Shown here: piece after piece, positions 17,671 to 26,707 of the stretch
How the letters are laid out: every line of letters starts with the position of its first letter
Position numbering within the stretch: position 1 is the stretch's first letter
Assembly: GCF_003032475.1 (NCBI RefSeq)
Contig: NZ_CP028369.1
Coordinates: forward strand, 6,076,001 to 6,140,000
Direction: 5' to 3'
Length of the DNA stretch: 64,000 bases
Source of the DNA: Streptomyces sp. P3
Lineage (GTDB): Bacteria; Actinomycetota; Actinomycetes; Streptomycetales; Streptomycetaceae
Program-made: the position numbers and the translations under genes
Notes under the pieces: model-generated
Told to the model about the DNA's origin: nothing
Seen by the model: the letters and a program-made list of their open reading frames with translations, nothing else
The model's database searches: none

Positions 17671-18555
17671 ATGGCCGTTCCCGTACGTGCGCCGCGTCCC
17701 GTGCGCCATCCCCGCCGGTTCGAACTCCGGGCGACGGCACTGTACTTCGTCCTTCTGGCCGTGCTGCTGACCCTGGCGGGCACGGTCGCCCGCACGGCTG
17801 CGGCCGCTGCCGAACGCCGTCCCGCCTGGGCCCTCGCGCTCGCGCTGGTGACAGCCGGCGCCGTCGTGGCGGGTTGCCGTCGAGGGCGCAGGGTATCGGC
17901 GGCGAGGCTCGCGCGCCGCGCCGCGGCAGCCCTGGACGAGGCCACGATGACGGCGGTCGACGTCCTCGACGCCCCGTCCCCCGCCCCGTCGGCCGGCACC
18001 GCACCAGCGCCCGGCTGTGCGGCCGAGCCCTCCGCCGGTCGCGACGGCACCCAACGGACCCTCCTCCTCGTCGATCCCGTAGACCCTGTAGATCCCGCAG
18101 ACCTCGTGGACCAGGTCGCCGTCGACACCGAGGAGATCGCTTACGAGGCCCTGGACCCCGACGAGTTCGAACAGGCGATAGCCGACCTGTGCCGACGCGA
18201 CGGCTGCCGGGACGTCGACGTCGTGGGCGGGGCCGGTGACCTGGGCGCGGACGTCGTGGCGAGGACGCCGGACGGACGCCTGGTCGTCATCCAGTGCAAG
18301 CGCTACCGCGACACCAACCGAGTCGGTTCCCAGGACCTGCAGCGGTTCGGCGGCACGTGTTACACCGTTCACGGGGCCGATGTCGCCGTCGTCGTCACCA
18401 CCGGCGACTTCACCGCTCCCGCGCTCGAGTACGCCGACCAGTGCGGCATCGTCTGCATGGACGGCCGAGAACTCCAGCACTGGCAGGACGGCGTGGGACC
18501 CCGACCGTGGGAGCACGAGTTCCCGGCCGGCCAGGAGACACCGAGCGAGTGGTAG
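17671..18555 (+). CDS. Membrane-anchored Mrr-like restriction endonuclease domain protein
   Basis: A 294-residue protein with two N-terminal hydrophobic helices (about 22-45 and 52-70), a low-complexity linker with a Val-Asp-Pro run, and a C-terminal Mrr-type PD-(D/E)XK nuclease fold. Active-site features are DPDEFEQAIADLCRRDGC, the Asp in GDLGADVVA and QCKRY with the Q-x-K motif. Such membrane-linked Mrr-like proteins are common in Streptomyces; their substrate is unknown, and DNA quality control or defence is inferred. No methyltransferase is nearby, so it is not a classical restriction-modification pair. Confidence 0.85.
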   Translation: MAVPVRAPRPVRHPRRFELRATALYFVLLAVLLTLAGTVARTAAAAAERRPAWALALALVTAGAVVAGCRRGRRVSAARLARRAAAALDEATMTAVDVLDAPSPAPSAGTAPAPGCAAEPSAGRDGTQRTLLLVDPVDPVDPADLVDQVAVDTEEIAYEALDPDEFEQAIADLCRRDGCRDVDVVGGAGDLGADVVARTPDGRLVVIQCKRYRDTNRVGSQDLQRFGGTCYTVHGADVAVVVTTGDFTAPALEYADQCGIVCMDGRELQHWQDGVGPRPWEHEFPAGQETPSEW

Positions 18556-18567
18556 GCCGGCCCGCCC

Positions 18568-18715
18568 GGGTGGGCCGTGTTCTCCATCTCGGACATCAGA
18601 TGACTGGACAGGAAAACACCGTGCGGCCCTCCGCGGCCAGACGACGGAAGAGCCGTCGTACCCAGAGCACGCCTTCCGGATCCATGCCGTTGACCGGCTC
18701 GTCGCACACTCGCGC
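18568..18715 (-). pseudogene. Fragment of an ABC transporter ATPase gene
   Basis: On the minus strand CDEPVNGMDPEGVLWVRRLF continues as LAAEGRTVF and then, after a frame change at a TTTT run near 18614, as LSSHLMSEMENTA. This is the Walker B/D-loop/H-loop part of an ABC-2-type drug or antibiotic exporter ATPase. The Walker A and signature halves and any partner permease are missing, so it is a remnant of about 50 codons. Confidence 0.7.
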
Positions 18716-18853
18716 GTCCGGGAACCGCGTTCCGCCGCCCGGGCCCGCCGAGGCCGCCTCGGCCCGGTGTGTCGGACGACACTCCTGTGGCAGGCATGCC
18801 GAGCGGCATCGCGGGTACCGGCGCACGTGAACGGGGGAGTGAGGGCGAGACGA

Positions 18854-19333
18854 GTGGAATCGCATGCCGACGGAGACGGCTGTACCGGGCCGCGACAGCA
18901 CCTCATGCGCACCGCCTACGCGATGGGCGGTGCCGACGGCTGCATCGCCGACGCCCGCCACCATGCCCTCGCGTTCCTCGACCGAGCCCGCGTCGACCAT
19001 CGTCTGCGCGTACCCGACCGGGTGAGGGACATCATCCAGCTGGTGGTCAGCGAACTGGTCACCAACGCCCGCAAGTACGCCCCCGGCCCCGTTCTGATGG
19101 AGCTGCGTCTCACCGCCGACAGCGTGGACGTCGCGGTGTGGGACAACGACCCCACCGTTCCCATGGCCCGGCCCGCCGACCCGGACAGGATCGGCCAGCA
19201 CGGCCTGGAGATCGTCAAGGCCGTCACCGCGGACCTCTTCGTCGAGCGGGAGCCGGTCGGCAAGCGCATCACGGCCCGTATCGCCCTCGCCGACCCACCC
19301 GGTGACGCCACCGCCGCCCGCCACAGGCCCTAG
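18854..19333 (+). CDS. RsbW-like ATP-binding protein (anti-sigma factor type HATPase)
   Basis: A 159-residue GHKL ATPase of the serine/threonine kinase anti-sigma type. The N box is ELVTNARKYAPG, followed by the Asp-containing VWDNDPT motif and a G box QHGLEIVKAV. Streptomyces encode dozens of these, acting on SigF-type sigma factors or anti-anti-sigma proteins. No partner antagonist is adjacent; the sigma gene at 32973 and the phosphatase at 35063 are possible but unproven partners. GTG at 18854 is chosen, with GAGG 9-10 bases upstream. Confidence 0.82.
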   Translation: MESHADGDGCTGPRQHLMRTAYAMGGADGCIADARHHALAFLDRARVDHRLRVPDRVRDIIQLVVSELVTNARKYAPGPVLMELRLTADSVDVAVWDNDPTVPMARPADPDRIGQHGLEIVKAVTADLFVEREPVGKRITARIALADPPGDATAARHRP

Positions 19334-19360
19334 CGGAGCGGCGGTTCACGGGGACATGTC

Positions 19361-20074
19361 CTAAGCCTTCAGTGCGGCCAGCACGTGTTGCGCGAGCTTC
19401 TTCGCGCTCGCGGCGCCGTTGTCCGCGCCGTCCGTGGACAGCACGCTGACGACGGCCGTGCCGGAGCGGGAGGCGATCAACGTGGTGCCGGTCTCCCAGG
19501 CGCTGCTGGTGAGGGTGATGGTGTACGCCTCGTCCCCGAGTCCGGCCGTGGCGGCGCCGGTGACCTTCACCTTGCTGTGGGTGTCGGAGTCCGTGTAGCT
19601 CGGGCAGGCGGTGACGACGGCTGCCAGGTCCTTGAGCACGTCCGCACCCGTGGTGCCGCGGTAGACGTCGATCTCCTGGTCGAGTTCGGCGGACGTGTTC
19701 TTGTTGATGTAGGAGTTCTGCGCGAACGACACGCCCTCGACGCCGGTGAGGCTGATCCAGCTGGTGGCCGCGAGGTCGGCGCAGTGCGGCTTGGCGGCGC
19801 TCTTCGTGGCCGGCGCCTGGTAGGTGTCGCCGGTGTCGCGGGCGAGACTCACGTCGGCGGCGAAGCCGGCGGGGAAGTACGAGGCGGGCGCCAGCGCCTT
19901 CTTCAGCTGTGTCCCCGTCAGCAGACCGGCGTTGGGGTCGGCGGCTTTCGACGGCGTGGTGGACGCGGCCGGACTGTCTGCGGAGTCCGCGGACGTGGCG
20001 GAGGAACAGGCAGCCAGGACCAGCGGGAGCGCCGCGACGGCGAGCACCTTGGCGGCATGGGACGGGAGACGCAT
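19361..20074 (-). CDS. Secreted lipoprotein, hypothetical (sensor-domain-like)
   Basis: A 237-residue lipoprotein. The signal peptide ends in lipobox LAAC, followed by a Ser/Ala/Thr/Asp-rich tether and a mixed alpha/beta domain with two cysteines (PHCADL and TACPSY). The domain resembles the extracellular sensor domain of PknH-type proteins, but this is tentative. The ATG at 20074 has GAGG 6 bases upstream; an in-frame ATG at 20095 lacks one. It is a single-gene unit, converging on the ATPase gene. Confidence 0.8.
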   Translation of the reverse strand: MRLPSHAAKVLAVAALPLVLAACSSATSADSADSPAASTTPSKAADPNAGLLTGTQLKKALAPASYFPAGFAADVSLARDTGDTYQAPATKSAAKPHCADLAATSWISLTGVEGVSFAQNSYINKNTSAELDQEIDVYRGTTGADVLKDLAAVVTACPSYTDSDTHSKVKVTGAATAGLGDEAYTITLTSSAWETGTTLIASRSGTAVVSVLSTDGADNGAASAKKLAQHVLAALKA

Positions 20075-20457
20075 CGAAATCCTCGAGAGTGACATGCATG
20101 GTGCGCCGGACCTGGGTGGGGGAGCGGGACCGGGTGCGCGGGAAGCGCGGAGGTGCCTACGGCCTGGTCGGCGGGGCCGCGAGGTTGCCGAGCCCGGAGT
20201 GACCTTAGGCGGGTGCCGGCCACAGAATGATCACCGGATACTCAAGGCAAGGTCAAAGCATCGATCTCCTCGACGGTTTTGCCGTGTCTTGGGGAAGCGG
20301 CGGAGCGGCCGGGGAGCGGGGCCTTCTCGGCGGGCGGATGGCGAGGGCGTGGAATTATCCGGGCCTCTCACGTGCTGTCCTATCCACCAAGGTGGGACGC
20401 CGACGGTGTGCGAGCGCGCAGCGCGAGCGGCCGAGGCGGAGAGGAGAGGGAACCGAC
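20075..20457. other. Gene-free spacer between lipoprotein and msrA
   Basis: This stretch of 383 bp holds the divergent start regions of the lipoprotein and msrA genes. I see no clear promoter pair, repeat or gene fragment in it. Confidence 0.5.
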
Positions 20458-20970
20458 ATGGCAGCGCAGACGCAGAGGGCCGTGCTGGCGGGCGGATGCT
20501 TCTGGGGAATGCAGGACTTGATCCGTCGGCTCCCGGGCGTGACCGCGACCCGGGTCGGCTACACCGGGGGTGATGTGCCGCACGCGACCTACCGCAACCA
20601 CGGCACCCACGCGGAGGCCATCGAGATCCTCTTCGACCCCGAAAAAACCGACTTCCGGACCGTGCTGGAGCTCTTCTTCCAGATCCACGACCCGAGCACC
20701 AGGAACCGTCAGGGCAACGACATCGGGCTCAGCTACCGCTCGGCGATCTACTACGTGGACGACGAGCAGAAGCGGATCGCCGAGGACACCATCGCCGATG
20801 TGGACGCCTCCGGACTGTGGCCGGGCAAGGTCGTCACCGAGGTGGAGCCCGTCGGGCCCTTCTGGGAGGCCGAGCCCGAGCACCAGGACTACCTGGAGCG
20901 CTACCCCGACGGCTACACCTGCCACTTCCCGCGCCCGGGCTGGCGGCTTCCCGCCCGCTCGGACGCCTGA
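20458..20970 (+). CDS. msrA: Peptide-methionine (S)-S-oxide reductase MsrA
   Basis: A 170-residue cytosolic enzyme that reduces methionine S-sulfoxide in proteins, protecting against oxidation. The catalytic GGCFWG motif is at residues 12-17, followed by GYTGG, the NHGTHAEA active-site loop (the Glu contacts the sulfoxide), QIHDP and [14 protein letters not shown]. Length and motif order fit MsrA. GGAGAGGG lies 9 bases upstream of the ATG. It is monocistronic. Confidence 0.95.
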   Translation: MAAQTQRAVLAGGCFWGMQDLIRRLPGVTATRVGYTGGDVPHATYRNHGTHAEAIEILFDPEKTDFRTVLELFFQIHDPSTRNRQGNDIGLSYRSAIYYVDDEQKRIAEDTIADVDASGLWPGKVVTEVEPVGPFWEAEPEHQDYLERYPDGYTCHFPRPGWRLPARSDA

Positions 20971-21044
20971 CCCACCGCGCGACAGGCGCAGAGCTCCCCT
21001 CCGGTCCGGGGCCGCCCGGGACCGTCCGGGTCGGCCCGGTCCGC

Positions 21045-21238
21045 GTCAGCGCTGCGCTTCGCCGGCGTGGACAGGCCCGCCCACAGGGCGCGCGGACGCA
21101 GCCCGGAGCCGGTGGTGTCGGTGGCAGTCGAGGCCCCGCGCGCGGACAGGCCCGTCATACGCACAGAGGTGCCGGAACCGACCCCTCCTTCCCCGTAGCC
21201 CTCGGCGACGAGCCGTTCGTAGGCGACGCCGACGGTGT
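21045..21238 (-). pseudogene. Remnant of a MocR/PdxR-type GntR regulator
   Basis: The minus strand encodes NTVGVAYERLVAEGY followed by VGSGTSV, the end of the GntR winged helix as it occurs in MocR aminotransferase-fused regulators, then a Ser/Arg/Pro-rich linker. The start of the helix-turn-helix is cut off at about 21238, where another truncated gene begins on the plus strand, and the aminotransferase part is absent. Confidence 0.6.
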
Positions 21239-21723
21239 TGATCCTGTACGGGCTGGTTCGCCATCTGGTCAGCCAGAACGAGGGGTTCGCCGCCTCCGCC
21301 CGCGGTGCGGGTGAGCCGTGGGCCGTGTGGCGCGGTGGCGACCTCGGCGATGACCCGGCCAGAGCGTATGAGGCGTCAGCGTCAGTGAGCGAGGTCACCG
21401 CGGCGTTCGCTGAAGACGAGGTGCTGGAGCGGCGGTTCGCGCTGCCGGAGGTGGGCGAGGGCTTCGCTGTCCCCGGACGGAAAGCGATCGGTTTCCACCT
21501 GCTCGACTACGTGGCGCACGCCTGGGACGTCGCGGTGACGATCGGCGCCCCATGGGAGCCCGCCGACGAACTCACCACCGCCGCGCTGCGCGCCGCTTCC
21601 CTGGTCCCCGACGAGGGCCGCGGGGCCGGTGCCGCCCGCCGACGGATCGCCGTCCCTGACGACGCCCCGCCGGGCGAACGGTTGCTCGCTCTGCTCGGCC
21701 GTGACCCGAACCCCCGCACCTGA
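21235..21723 (+). pseudogene. 5'-truncated TIGR03086/maleylpyruvate-isomerase-like gene
   Basis: The open frame of 162 codons begins abruptly inside the family's first helix (LVRHLVSQNEGFAASARGAG) and then reads normally, including the metal-site pattern HLLDYVAHAWDVAV, to its stop. Family members normally have about 45 more N-terminal residues with an N-terminal metal histidine helix. The TTG at 21235 has no good ribosome site. It abuts a truncated MocR remnant, so a deletion or recombination probably joined two broken genes. It may still be translated. Confidence 0.6.
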
Positions 21724-21822
21724 CCGCTCGCCGCGTGGAGCCCTCCGAGCTCCATCCCCTTGAACTGCACAGACCTCCCGACGTCACTCGGGCCGCTCCC
21801 GCAAGTTCCTGTTGCACGGCCA

Positions 21823-21852
21823 TTGACACGACGCCTGCGCCGGGGCCAAGAT
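21823..21852 (+). promoter_or_regulatory. Predicted promoter of the rhamnosidase gene
   Basis: TTGACA (21823-21828) is followed after 18 bases by CAAGAT (21847-21852). The operator palindrome lies about 20 bases further downstream, so bound repressor would block early elongation. Confidence 0.45.
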
Positions 21853-21871
21853 CACGCCTGCAAACACAGGA

Positions 21872-21885
21872 TTGAAACGTTTCAA
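21872..21885. promoter_or_regulatory. LacI-family-type operator palindrome
   Basis: TTGAAACGTTTCAA is a perfect 14-bp palindrome with the central CG of LacI-family operators, about 100 bp upstream of the rhamnosidase start. No lacI gene is present in the window, so the regulator must be encoded elsewhere. Confidence 0.65.
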
Positions 21886-21981
21886 AATCCTGGAAGCAAC
21901 AATTCCGCTCCGTCTCGCCCCCGGGTTGCCGACGCGCTCTGCCGCCCTCTCCGCTCTCCGTACATCTCCTAGGAGCCCGCG

Positions 21982-24900
21982 ATGCACGATGTGACGCGCC
22001 GCAACATTCTGCGCTCGGCCATAGCTGTGGCCCTGGCCCCCACTCTGGGTTCCGTGATGCTGCCCGGGCTCGCGCCGACGGCGTCCGCGGCGGTCTCGTG
22101 GACCGCGAAGTGGATCTGGGCTCCGTCCAGCACGACGAACCAGTGGGTGGCTTTCCGCAGATCGTTCACCCTGGGCTCCGCGCCCTCGACGGCCATCACC
22201 CAGATCGCGGCCGACTCCAAGTACTGGCTATGGGTCAACGGCACACTCGTGGTCTTCGAGGGCGGACTCAAGCGCGGCCCGAACCGTACCGACACCTACT
22301 ACGACGAGATCGACCTTGCCCCGTACCTGACCAACGGCACCAACACGGTGGCACTGCTGGTGCGGTACTTCGGCAAGGAGGGCTTCTCGCACAGCAGCAG
22401 CGGCAAGGGCGGCCTGCTGTTCCAGTCCGAGATCACGACCGGCTCCACCACCACCCGGCTGGTCAGCAACACCGACTGGAAGCACAAGGTCCACCCGGGC
22501 TACTCGAACAACACCAGCGGCACCCAGGTCAACTTCCGGCTGCCGGAATCGAACGTCTACTACGACGCCCGCAACGCCGCCGCCATGGCCGACTGGCAGT
22601 CCTCCGGCTTCGACGACAGCGGCTGGAGCGCGCCCACCGACTTCGGCGCCGTGGGCGTCGCTCCATGGAACGGCCTCGTCGAGCGGCCGATCCCGCAGTT
22701 CCGCTACTCCGGCCTGACGTCCTACACCAACGCCGCCTCGCTCCCGAGCGCCGGTCAGGGCTCCACCGCCATCTCGGCCACCCTGCCCTCCAACATCCAG
22801 GTCACGCCGTACCTGAAGGTCGACGCCCCGGCCGGCACCGTGATCGGTGTCCAGACCGACCACTACGACGACGGCAAGGGACTGGTCGGCATCGACCAGA
22901 AGACCATTTTCAACGTCCGCGCCACCTACGTCTGCACCGGCGGGGTCCAGGAGTTCGAGGCGCTGTCATGGATGAGCGGTACGGCCGTGCGGTACACCAT
23001 CCCGGCGGGCGTGACCATCGTGGATCTCAAGTACCGGGAGTCCGGCTACGACACCGACTTCGACGGGTCGTTCACCAGCAGTGACGCCTTCTTCGACACC
23101 GTGTGGACCAAGGCCGCCCGCACCATGTACGTCAACATGCGGGACAACTACATGGACTGCCCGACCCGTGAACGCGCCCAGTGGTGGGGCGACGTGGTCA
23201 ACCAGCTGAAGGAGGGCTTCTACACCTTCGACGCCAGGTCCCACGCCCTCGGCAAGAAGGCCATCTCCCAGCTGGCCTCCTGGCAGAAGGACACCGGGGC
23301 GCTCTACTCCCCGATGCCCTCGACCATCTGGACCTCCGAGCTGCCCAACCAGATGCTCGCCTCGGTGTGGTCCTTCTGGACGTTCCACCTCTACACCGGC
23401 GACACGAGCACGGTCACCGGCGCCTACCCGGCGGTGAAGAAGTACCTGGACCTGTGGGGCCTGGGCAGCGACGGCCTGGTGGCCCACCGCGCCGGGGACT
23501 GGGACTGGCAGGACTGGGGCAGCAACATCGACACCCGCGTCCTGAACAACTGCTGGTACTACCTTGCCCTGGACACCGCCGCCAAGCTGGCGGCCCTCAG
23601 CGGCAACACCGGCGACGTCGCCGGATGGCAGGCCCAGCGCGCCGGCATCAAGGCCAACTTCGACACGCTGCTGTGGAACTCCACGAAGAACGAGTACCGC
23701 TCGCCCGGCTACACCGGCGACACCGACGACCGGAGCAACGCTCTCGCCGTCGTCGCGGGCCTGGCCGCCCCCAGCCACTACCCGGCGATCACCAACGTGC
23801 TGCGCACCCATCTCAACGCCAGCCCCTACATGGAGTTCTACGTCCTGGAGGCGCTGTACCTGATGGGTGCGGCCACCGTCGCCGAGGAGCGGATGCGCAA
23901 CCGCTTCGCCGCCCAGGTCGCCGACCCCGCCTGCCACACCCTGTGGGAGGTGTGGGTCAAGTCGCAAGGCACCGACAACCATGCCTGGAACGGCGGCCCG
24001 CTGTACGCGCTGTCCGCCTACGCCGCGGGTGTGCGCCCCACCACGGCGGGCTGGGAGACGTACGAGGTGATCCCTCAGACCGGCACCCTCACGAAGATCA
24101 ATACGGTGACGCCGACCGTCGAGGGTGACATCCGCTTCGGCATCACCCGCGACGGAACCCAGGCGACCCTCACGCTCACCTCGCCGAGCGGGACGACCGC
24201 CCGAGTGGGCGTGCCCACCTACGGCGGCTCCCAGCCCGTCATCAAGGCCAACGGCACCACCGTCTTCACCGGCGGCTCCTCCACCGGCAGCGTCAGCGGT
24301 CTGAGCTACGACGGCAAGGACTCCTCGTATGTGTACTTCAAGGCCCAGCCGGGCAGTTGGACGTTCACGGCCACAGGCACCGGCCGCCTCGACAACCTCG
24401 CCCTGAACCGGCCGGTCACCAGCAACAACAGCCTGGAGAACAGTAACTGGGGCATGAACCGGCTCACCGACGGCAAGCTCACCAGCGTGAGCGGCGCCAG
24501 GGGATACACCAGCAACGAGTTCACCTCCGCCGACGTCAGCGCGAACCCCGTCTGGGTGGAGGTCGACCTCGGCGCCGACACCGACCTCGACGCCGTACGC
24601 CTCTTCCCCCGCACCGACACCCCGGCCGCCGGGGGAGGGACCGCGGGCTTCCCCGTGGACTTCACGATCCAGACCCGGGCCGACGGATCCAGCACCTACA
24701 CCACGGCTCGTACCGTCACCGGCCAGGCCAACCCACAGGGGCTGGTGCAGACGTACGGTCTCAAGCCCGCCACCGCCCGTTATGTCCGCCTGCAGGCCAC
24801 CAAGCTCGGAGCCGCCGCCTCCGACGAATCCACCAAGTTCCGCCTGCAGCTCGCCGAACTCACCGTCCCCACCGCCGCGACCACGGTCACGGCCAACTGC

Positions 24901-25344
24901 ACGCTGGAGAACAGCGACTGGGGCAAGACCCGGATCCTGGAGGGCACCACCACCAGCGTCACCGGCGCCAAGGGCTTCACCAGCATCGACTTCCCCTCCG
25001 CCGACGTCGGCGACACACCCGTATGGATCGAGGTCGACCTCGGCGCCGACCGGTCCATCGGCTCCGTCACCCTTCACCCCCGCACCGACACCCCGGCCGC
25101 CGGGGGAGGGACCGCGGGCTTCCCCGTGGACTTCACGATCCAGACCCGGGCCGACGGATCCAGCACCTACACCACGGCTCGTACCGTCACCGGCCAGGCC
25201 AACCCGAGTGGAGCCGCCCAGACCTACACCCTCACCTCCACCACCGGCCGCTACCTGCGCCTGACGGCAACCAGACTCGGCGCTGCCGCCTCCGACGAGA
25301 GCACCAGGTTCCGCCTGCAACTGGCCGAGATCGGCATCAAGTAG
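21982..25344 (+). CDS. Secreted alpha-L-rhamnosidase (GH78) with two C-terminal discoidin-like modules
   Basis: A 1120-residue exported glycosidase. The N-terminus carries a Tat-type signal (TRRNILR followed by a hydrophobic core ending ASA). N-terminal beta-sandwich domains follow, then the (alpha/alpha)6 catalytic domain with DCPTRERAQWWGD (from residue 392), DWDWQDWGSN and a C-terminal beta domain. Residues from about 810 form two F5/8-type carbohydrate-binding modules sharing an exact 43-residue block. It removes terminal L-rhamnose from plant polysaccharides such as rhamnogalacturonan or from glycosides. GGAGCCC lies upstream of the ATG. A LacI-type operator precedes it, suggesting sugar induction. 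Confidence 0.92.
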   Translation: MHDVTRRNILRSAIAVALAPTLGSVMLPGLAPTASAAVSWTAKWIWAPSSTTNQWVAFRRSFTLGSAPSTAITQIAADSKYWLWVNGTLVVFEGGLKRGPNRTDTYYDEIDLAPYLTNGTNTVALLVRYFGKEGFSHSSSGKGGLLFQSEITTGSTTTRLVSNTDWKHKVHPGYSNNTSGTQVNFRLPESNVYYDARNAAAMADWQSSGFDDSGWSAPTDFGAVGVAPWNGLVERPIPQFRYSGLTSYTNAASLPSAGQGSTAISATLPSNIQVTPYLKVDAPAGTVIGVQTDHYDDGKGLVGIDQKTIFNVRATYVCTGGVQEFEALSWMSGTAVRYTIPAGVTIVDLKYRESGYDTDFDGSFTSSDAFFDTVWTKAARTMYVNMRDNYMDCPTRERAQWWGDVVNQLKEGFYTFDARSHALGKKAISQLASWQKDTGALYSPMPSTIWTSELPNQMLASVWSFWTFHLYTGDTSTVTGAYPAVKKYLDLWGLGSDGLVAHRAGDWDWQDWGSNIDTRVLNNCWYYLALDTAAKLAALSGNTGDVAGWQAQRAGIKANFDTLLWNSTKNEYRSPGYTGDTDDRSNALAVVAGLAAPSHYPAITNVLRTHLNASPYMEFYVLEALYLMGAATVAEERMRNRFAAQVADPACHTLWEVWVKSQGTDNHAWNGGPLYALSAYAAGVRPTTAGWETYEVIPQTGTLTKINTVTPTVEGDIRFGITRDGTQATLTLTSPSGTTARVGVPTYGGSQPVIKANGTTVFTGGSSTGSVSGLSYDGKDSSYVYFKAQPGSWTFTATGTGRLDNLALNRPVTSNNSLENSNWGMNRLTDGKLTSVSGARGYTSNEFTSADVSANPVWVEVDLGADTDLDAVRLFPRTDTPAAGGGTAGFPVDFTIQTRADGSSTYTTARTVTGQANPQGLVQTYGLKPATARYVRLQATKLGAAASDESTKFRLQLAELTVPTAATTVTANCTLENSDWGKTRILEGTTTSVTGAKGFTSIDFPSADVGDTPVWIEVDLGADRSIGSVTLHPRTDTPAAGGGTAGFPVDFTIQTRADGSSTYTTARTVTGQANPSGAAQTYTLTSTTGRYLRLTATRLGAAASDESTRFRLQLAEIGIK
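24606..24734 (+). repeat. Exact 129-bp direct repeat, copy 1
   Basis: Identical at every base to 25077-25205, an offset of 471 bp (157 codons). It lies within the first discoidin-like module of the rhamnosidase gene. Confidence 0.95.
25077..25205 (+). repeat. Exact 129-bp direct repeat, copy 2
   Basis: Identical to 24606-24734 and in the same reading frame, inside the second discoidin-like module. Flanking parts of the modules differ, pointing to gene conversion or recent duplication of this block. Confidence 0.95.
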
Positions 25345-25759
25345 CACGCCGCAGCCACAGTGGCCCGCCCGCCCCGGCACACACCCACGCGCCGGGGCGG
25401 GCAGTCCTTGCGAACAGCGAACCTCTATGCGGAGCACCCCTCGGTCGGCGCCCGAGCCCGACCTGGTGCATCCGCCACCTCGGCGAGGCCTGTGCCCGGG
25501 CCGGCGAGCGGGAGCGCCACGGCCCCGCCGGTCGAAAGGAGGGCGACCGGCCGTGCCGTCCCGTCGGCTTCGGGCGAGGTCGGTGGCGGACTCGGTCGCG
25601 TAGCGGCTCATCGAGGCGATGCCGGCCTGCGGCGTCAGCGGCCGGCCGTCGGCGAGCACCTCCTGCAGCGGACGCGGCGGGCACAGGCGTGCGCTCCCTG
25701 GTCGAGCGGGAGCGAGCGGGAGCCCACGTGCGGGACGTACGTCGTCGGCGGGGGTGCGT
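25345..25759. other. Spacer between converging rhamnosidase and IclR genes
   Basis: This 415-bp stretch has no convincing complete gene. A minus-strand reading near 25577-25665 (DGRPLTPQAGIASMSRYATE) looks protein-like and may be a remnant of an unidentified gene, but it has no start, no family match and no terminus I can defend. Confidence 0.4.
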
Positions 25760-26524
25760 TCAGGCCCCGCGCAGGGCCGTCTCCAGGTGGCCGGCCCAGC
25801 GCAGGGCCGCCGTCGCGCACTCGTCGGTCCTCGGCTGAAGGCGTCGTCGCGGTCCGACGACCTGGACGGCGGCGACGACCTCGTCGCTGAAGTCGCGGAC
25901 CGGTGCGGCGACGGAGTAGAGGAGCGGTTCGGCCTCCTCGTCGACGATGGAGTAGCCGCGTCTGCGCGTCGTCTCCAGCCTGCCCAGGAAGTCGTCCAGG
26001 CCGGTCGGCGTGTTGGGGCCGTGGCGGACGAACTCCGTGCGGGCGAAGACCGCGGCCACCTCCTCGTCGTCGGCGTCGCTCAGCAGGGCCTGGCCGCAGT
26101 CGCTGCAATAGGCAGGGAAGGGGCGGCCGATCCACGAGCCGAGCTGCCGGCTGCCGGGCGGCACCCGCTCGGCGATGGTGACGGTGGTGTCGCCGACCAG
26201 GACGCCGAGGTAGCAGCTCTCGCCGGTCTCGGCGGCCATGCCCTCCAGGGCGGTGAGGCCGTCCGTGCGCAGGCGGCGGGCCGTGAGGTCGCGCGCCGTC
26301 GCGTAGAGCCGCCAATGCGGTGCGACGCCGCCCGAGACGTCGTCGCGGACGGCGAACTCCTCCGCGGTCATGGCGGTGAGCATGCGCGACAGCTGGCTGC
26401 GGTCGCGGTCCATCCGGCGGGCCAGCTCCGAGACGGTCACGGCGGGGCCGTGCCGCCGTCCGTCGGCCGTGGCGCGGGCCAGCGCGGACAGGGCGTCCAG
26501 CCCCTTCGTCACGCTCGAGTCCAC
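25760..26524 (-). CDS. IclR-family transcriptional regulator
   Basis: A 254-residue regulator. The N-terminal winged helix (about 10-70; ALSALARATADG, VSELARRMDRDRSQLSRMLTAM) is followed by the IclR effector domain (about 90-250) with CYLGVLVGDT, GRPFPAYCSDCGQALL and a C-terminal dimerization strand. The GTG at 26524 is selected because GGAGGAGGAG precedes it; the frame is open further to 26650 without a site. It is divergent from the CutA/NIF3-like and cyclase genes, whose expression it probably controls through the inverted repeat at 26633-26650. The effector is unknown. Confidence 0.88.
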   Translation of the reverse strand: MDSSVTKGLDALSALARATADGRRHGPAVTVSELARRMDRDRSQLSRMLTAMTAEEFAVRDDVSGGVAPHWRLYATARDLTARRLRTDGLTALEGMAAETGESCYLGVLVGDTTVTIAERVPPGSRQLGSWIGRPFPAYCSDCGQALLSDADDEEVAAVFARTEFVRHGPNTPTGLDDFLGRLETTRRRGYSIVDEEAEPLLYSVAAPVRDFSDEVVAAVQVVGPRRRLQPRTDECATAALRWAGHLETALRGA

Positions 26525-26632
26525 GTGCTCCTCCTCCGCCCTGCCGACGCATGCCCGCGCGGGGCTGTCCTGCCCGTGATCTTCGGTCCGCACTGTACCG
26601 CCGCCCCCAGCCGATCGTATGCTGTGCGATAT

Positions 26633-26650
26633 TTGCATCTTGTCATGCAA
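26633..26650. promoter_or_regulatory. Inverted repeat in the IclR divergent region
   Basis: TTGCAT and ATGCAA form perfect 6-bp arms with a 6-bp spacer; a further TGCA pair follows to 26658. The AT-rich block lies between the divergent IclR and CutA/NIF3-like genes and is a good candidate IclR operator. Confidence 0.5.
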
Positions 26651-26707
26651 TTAATGCACGCCTACTATCCTGGTGTCAGCCGCCGCAGAAGCCGAGGGAG
26701 GACGTTC

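Noticed and set aside
22966..25659. 897-codon minus-strand frame opposite the rhamnosidase
   Set aside because: It is a shadow of a clear GH78 gene with Gly/Val/Arg bias and no motifs.
25577..25665. Protein-like minus-strand reading near the 3' end of the IclR gene
   Set aside because: It is suggestive of a gene remnant, but no family, start or end could be defended.
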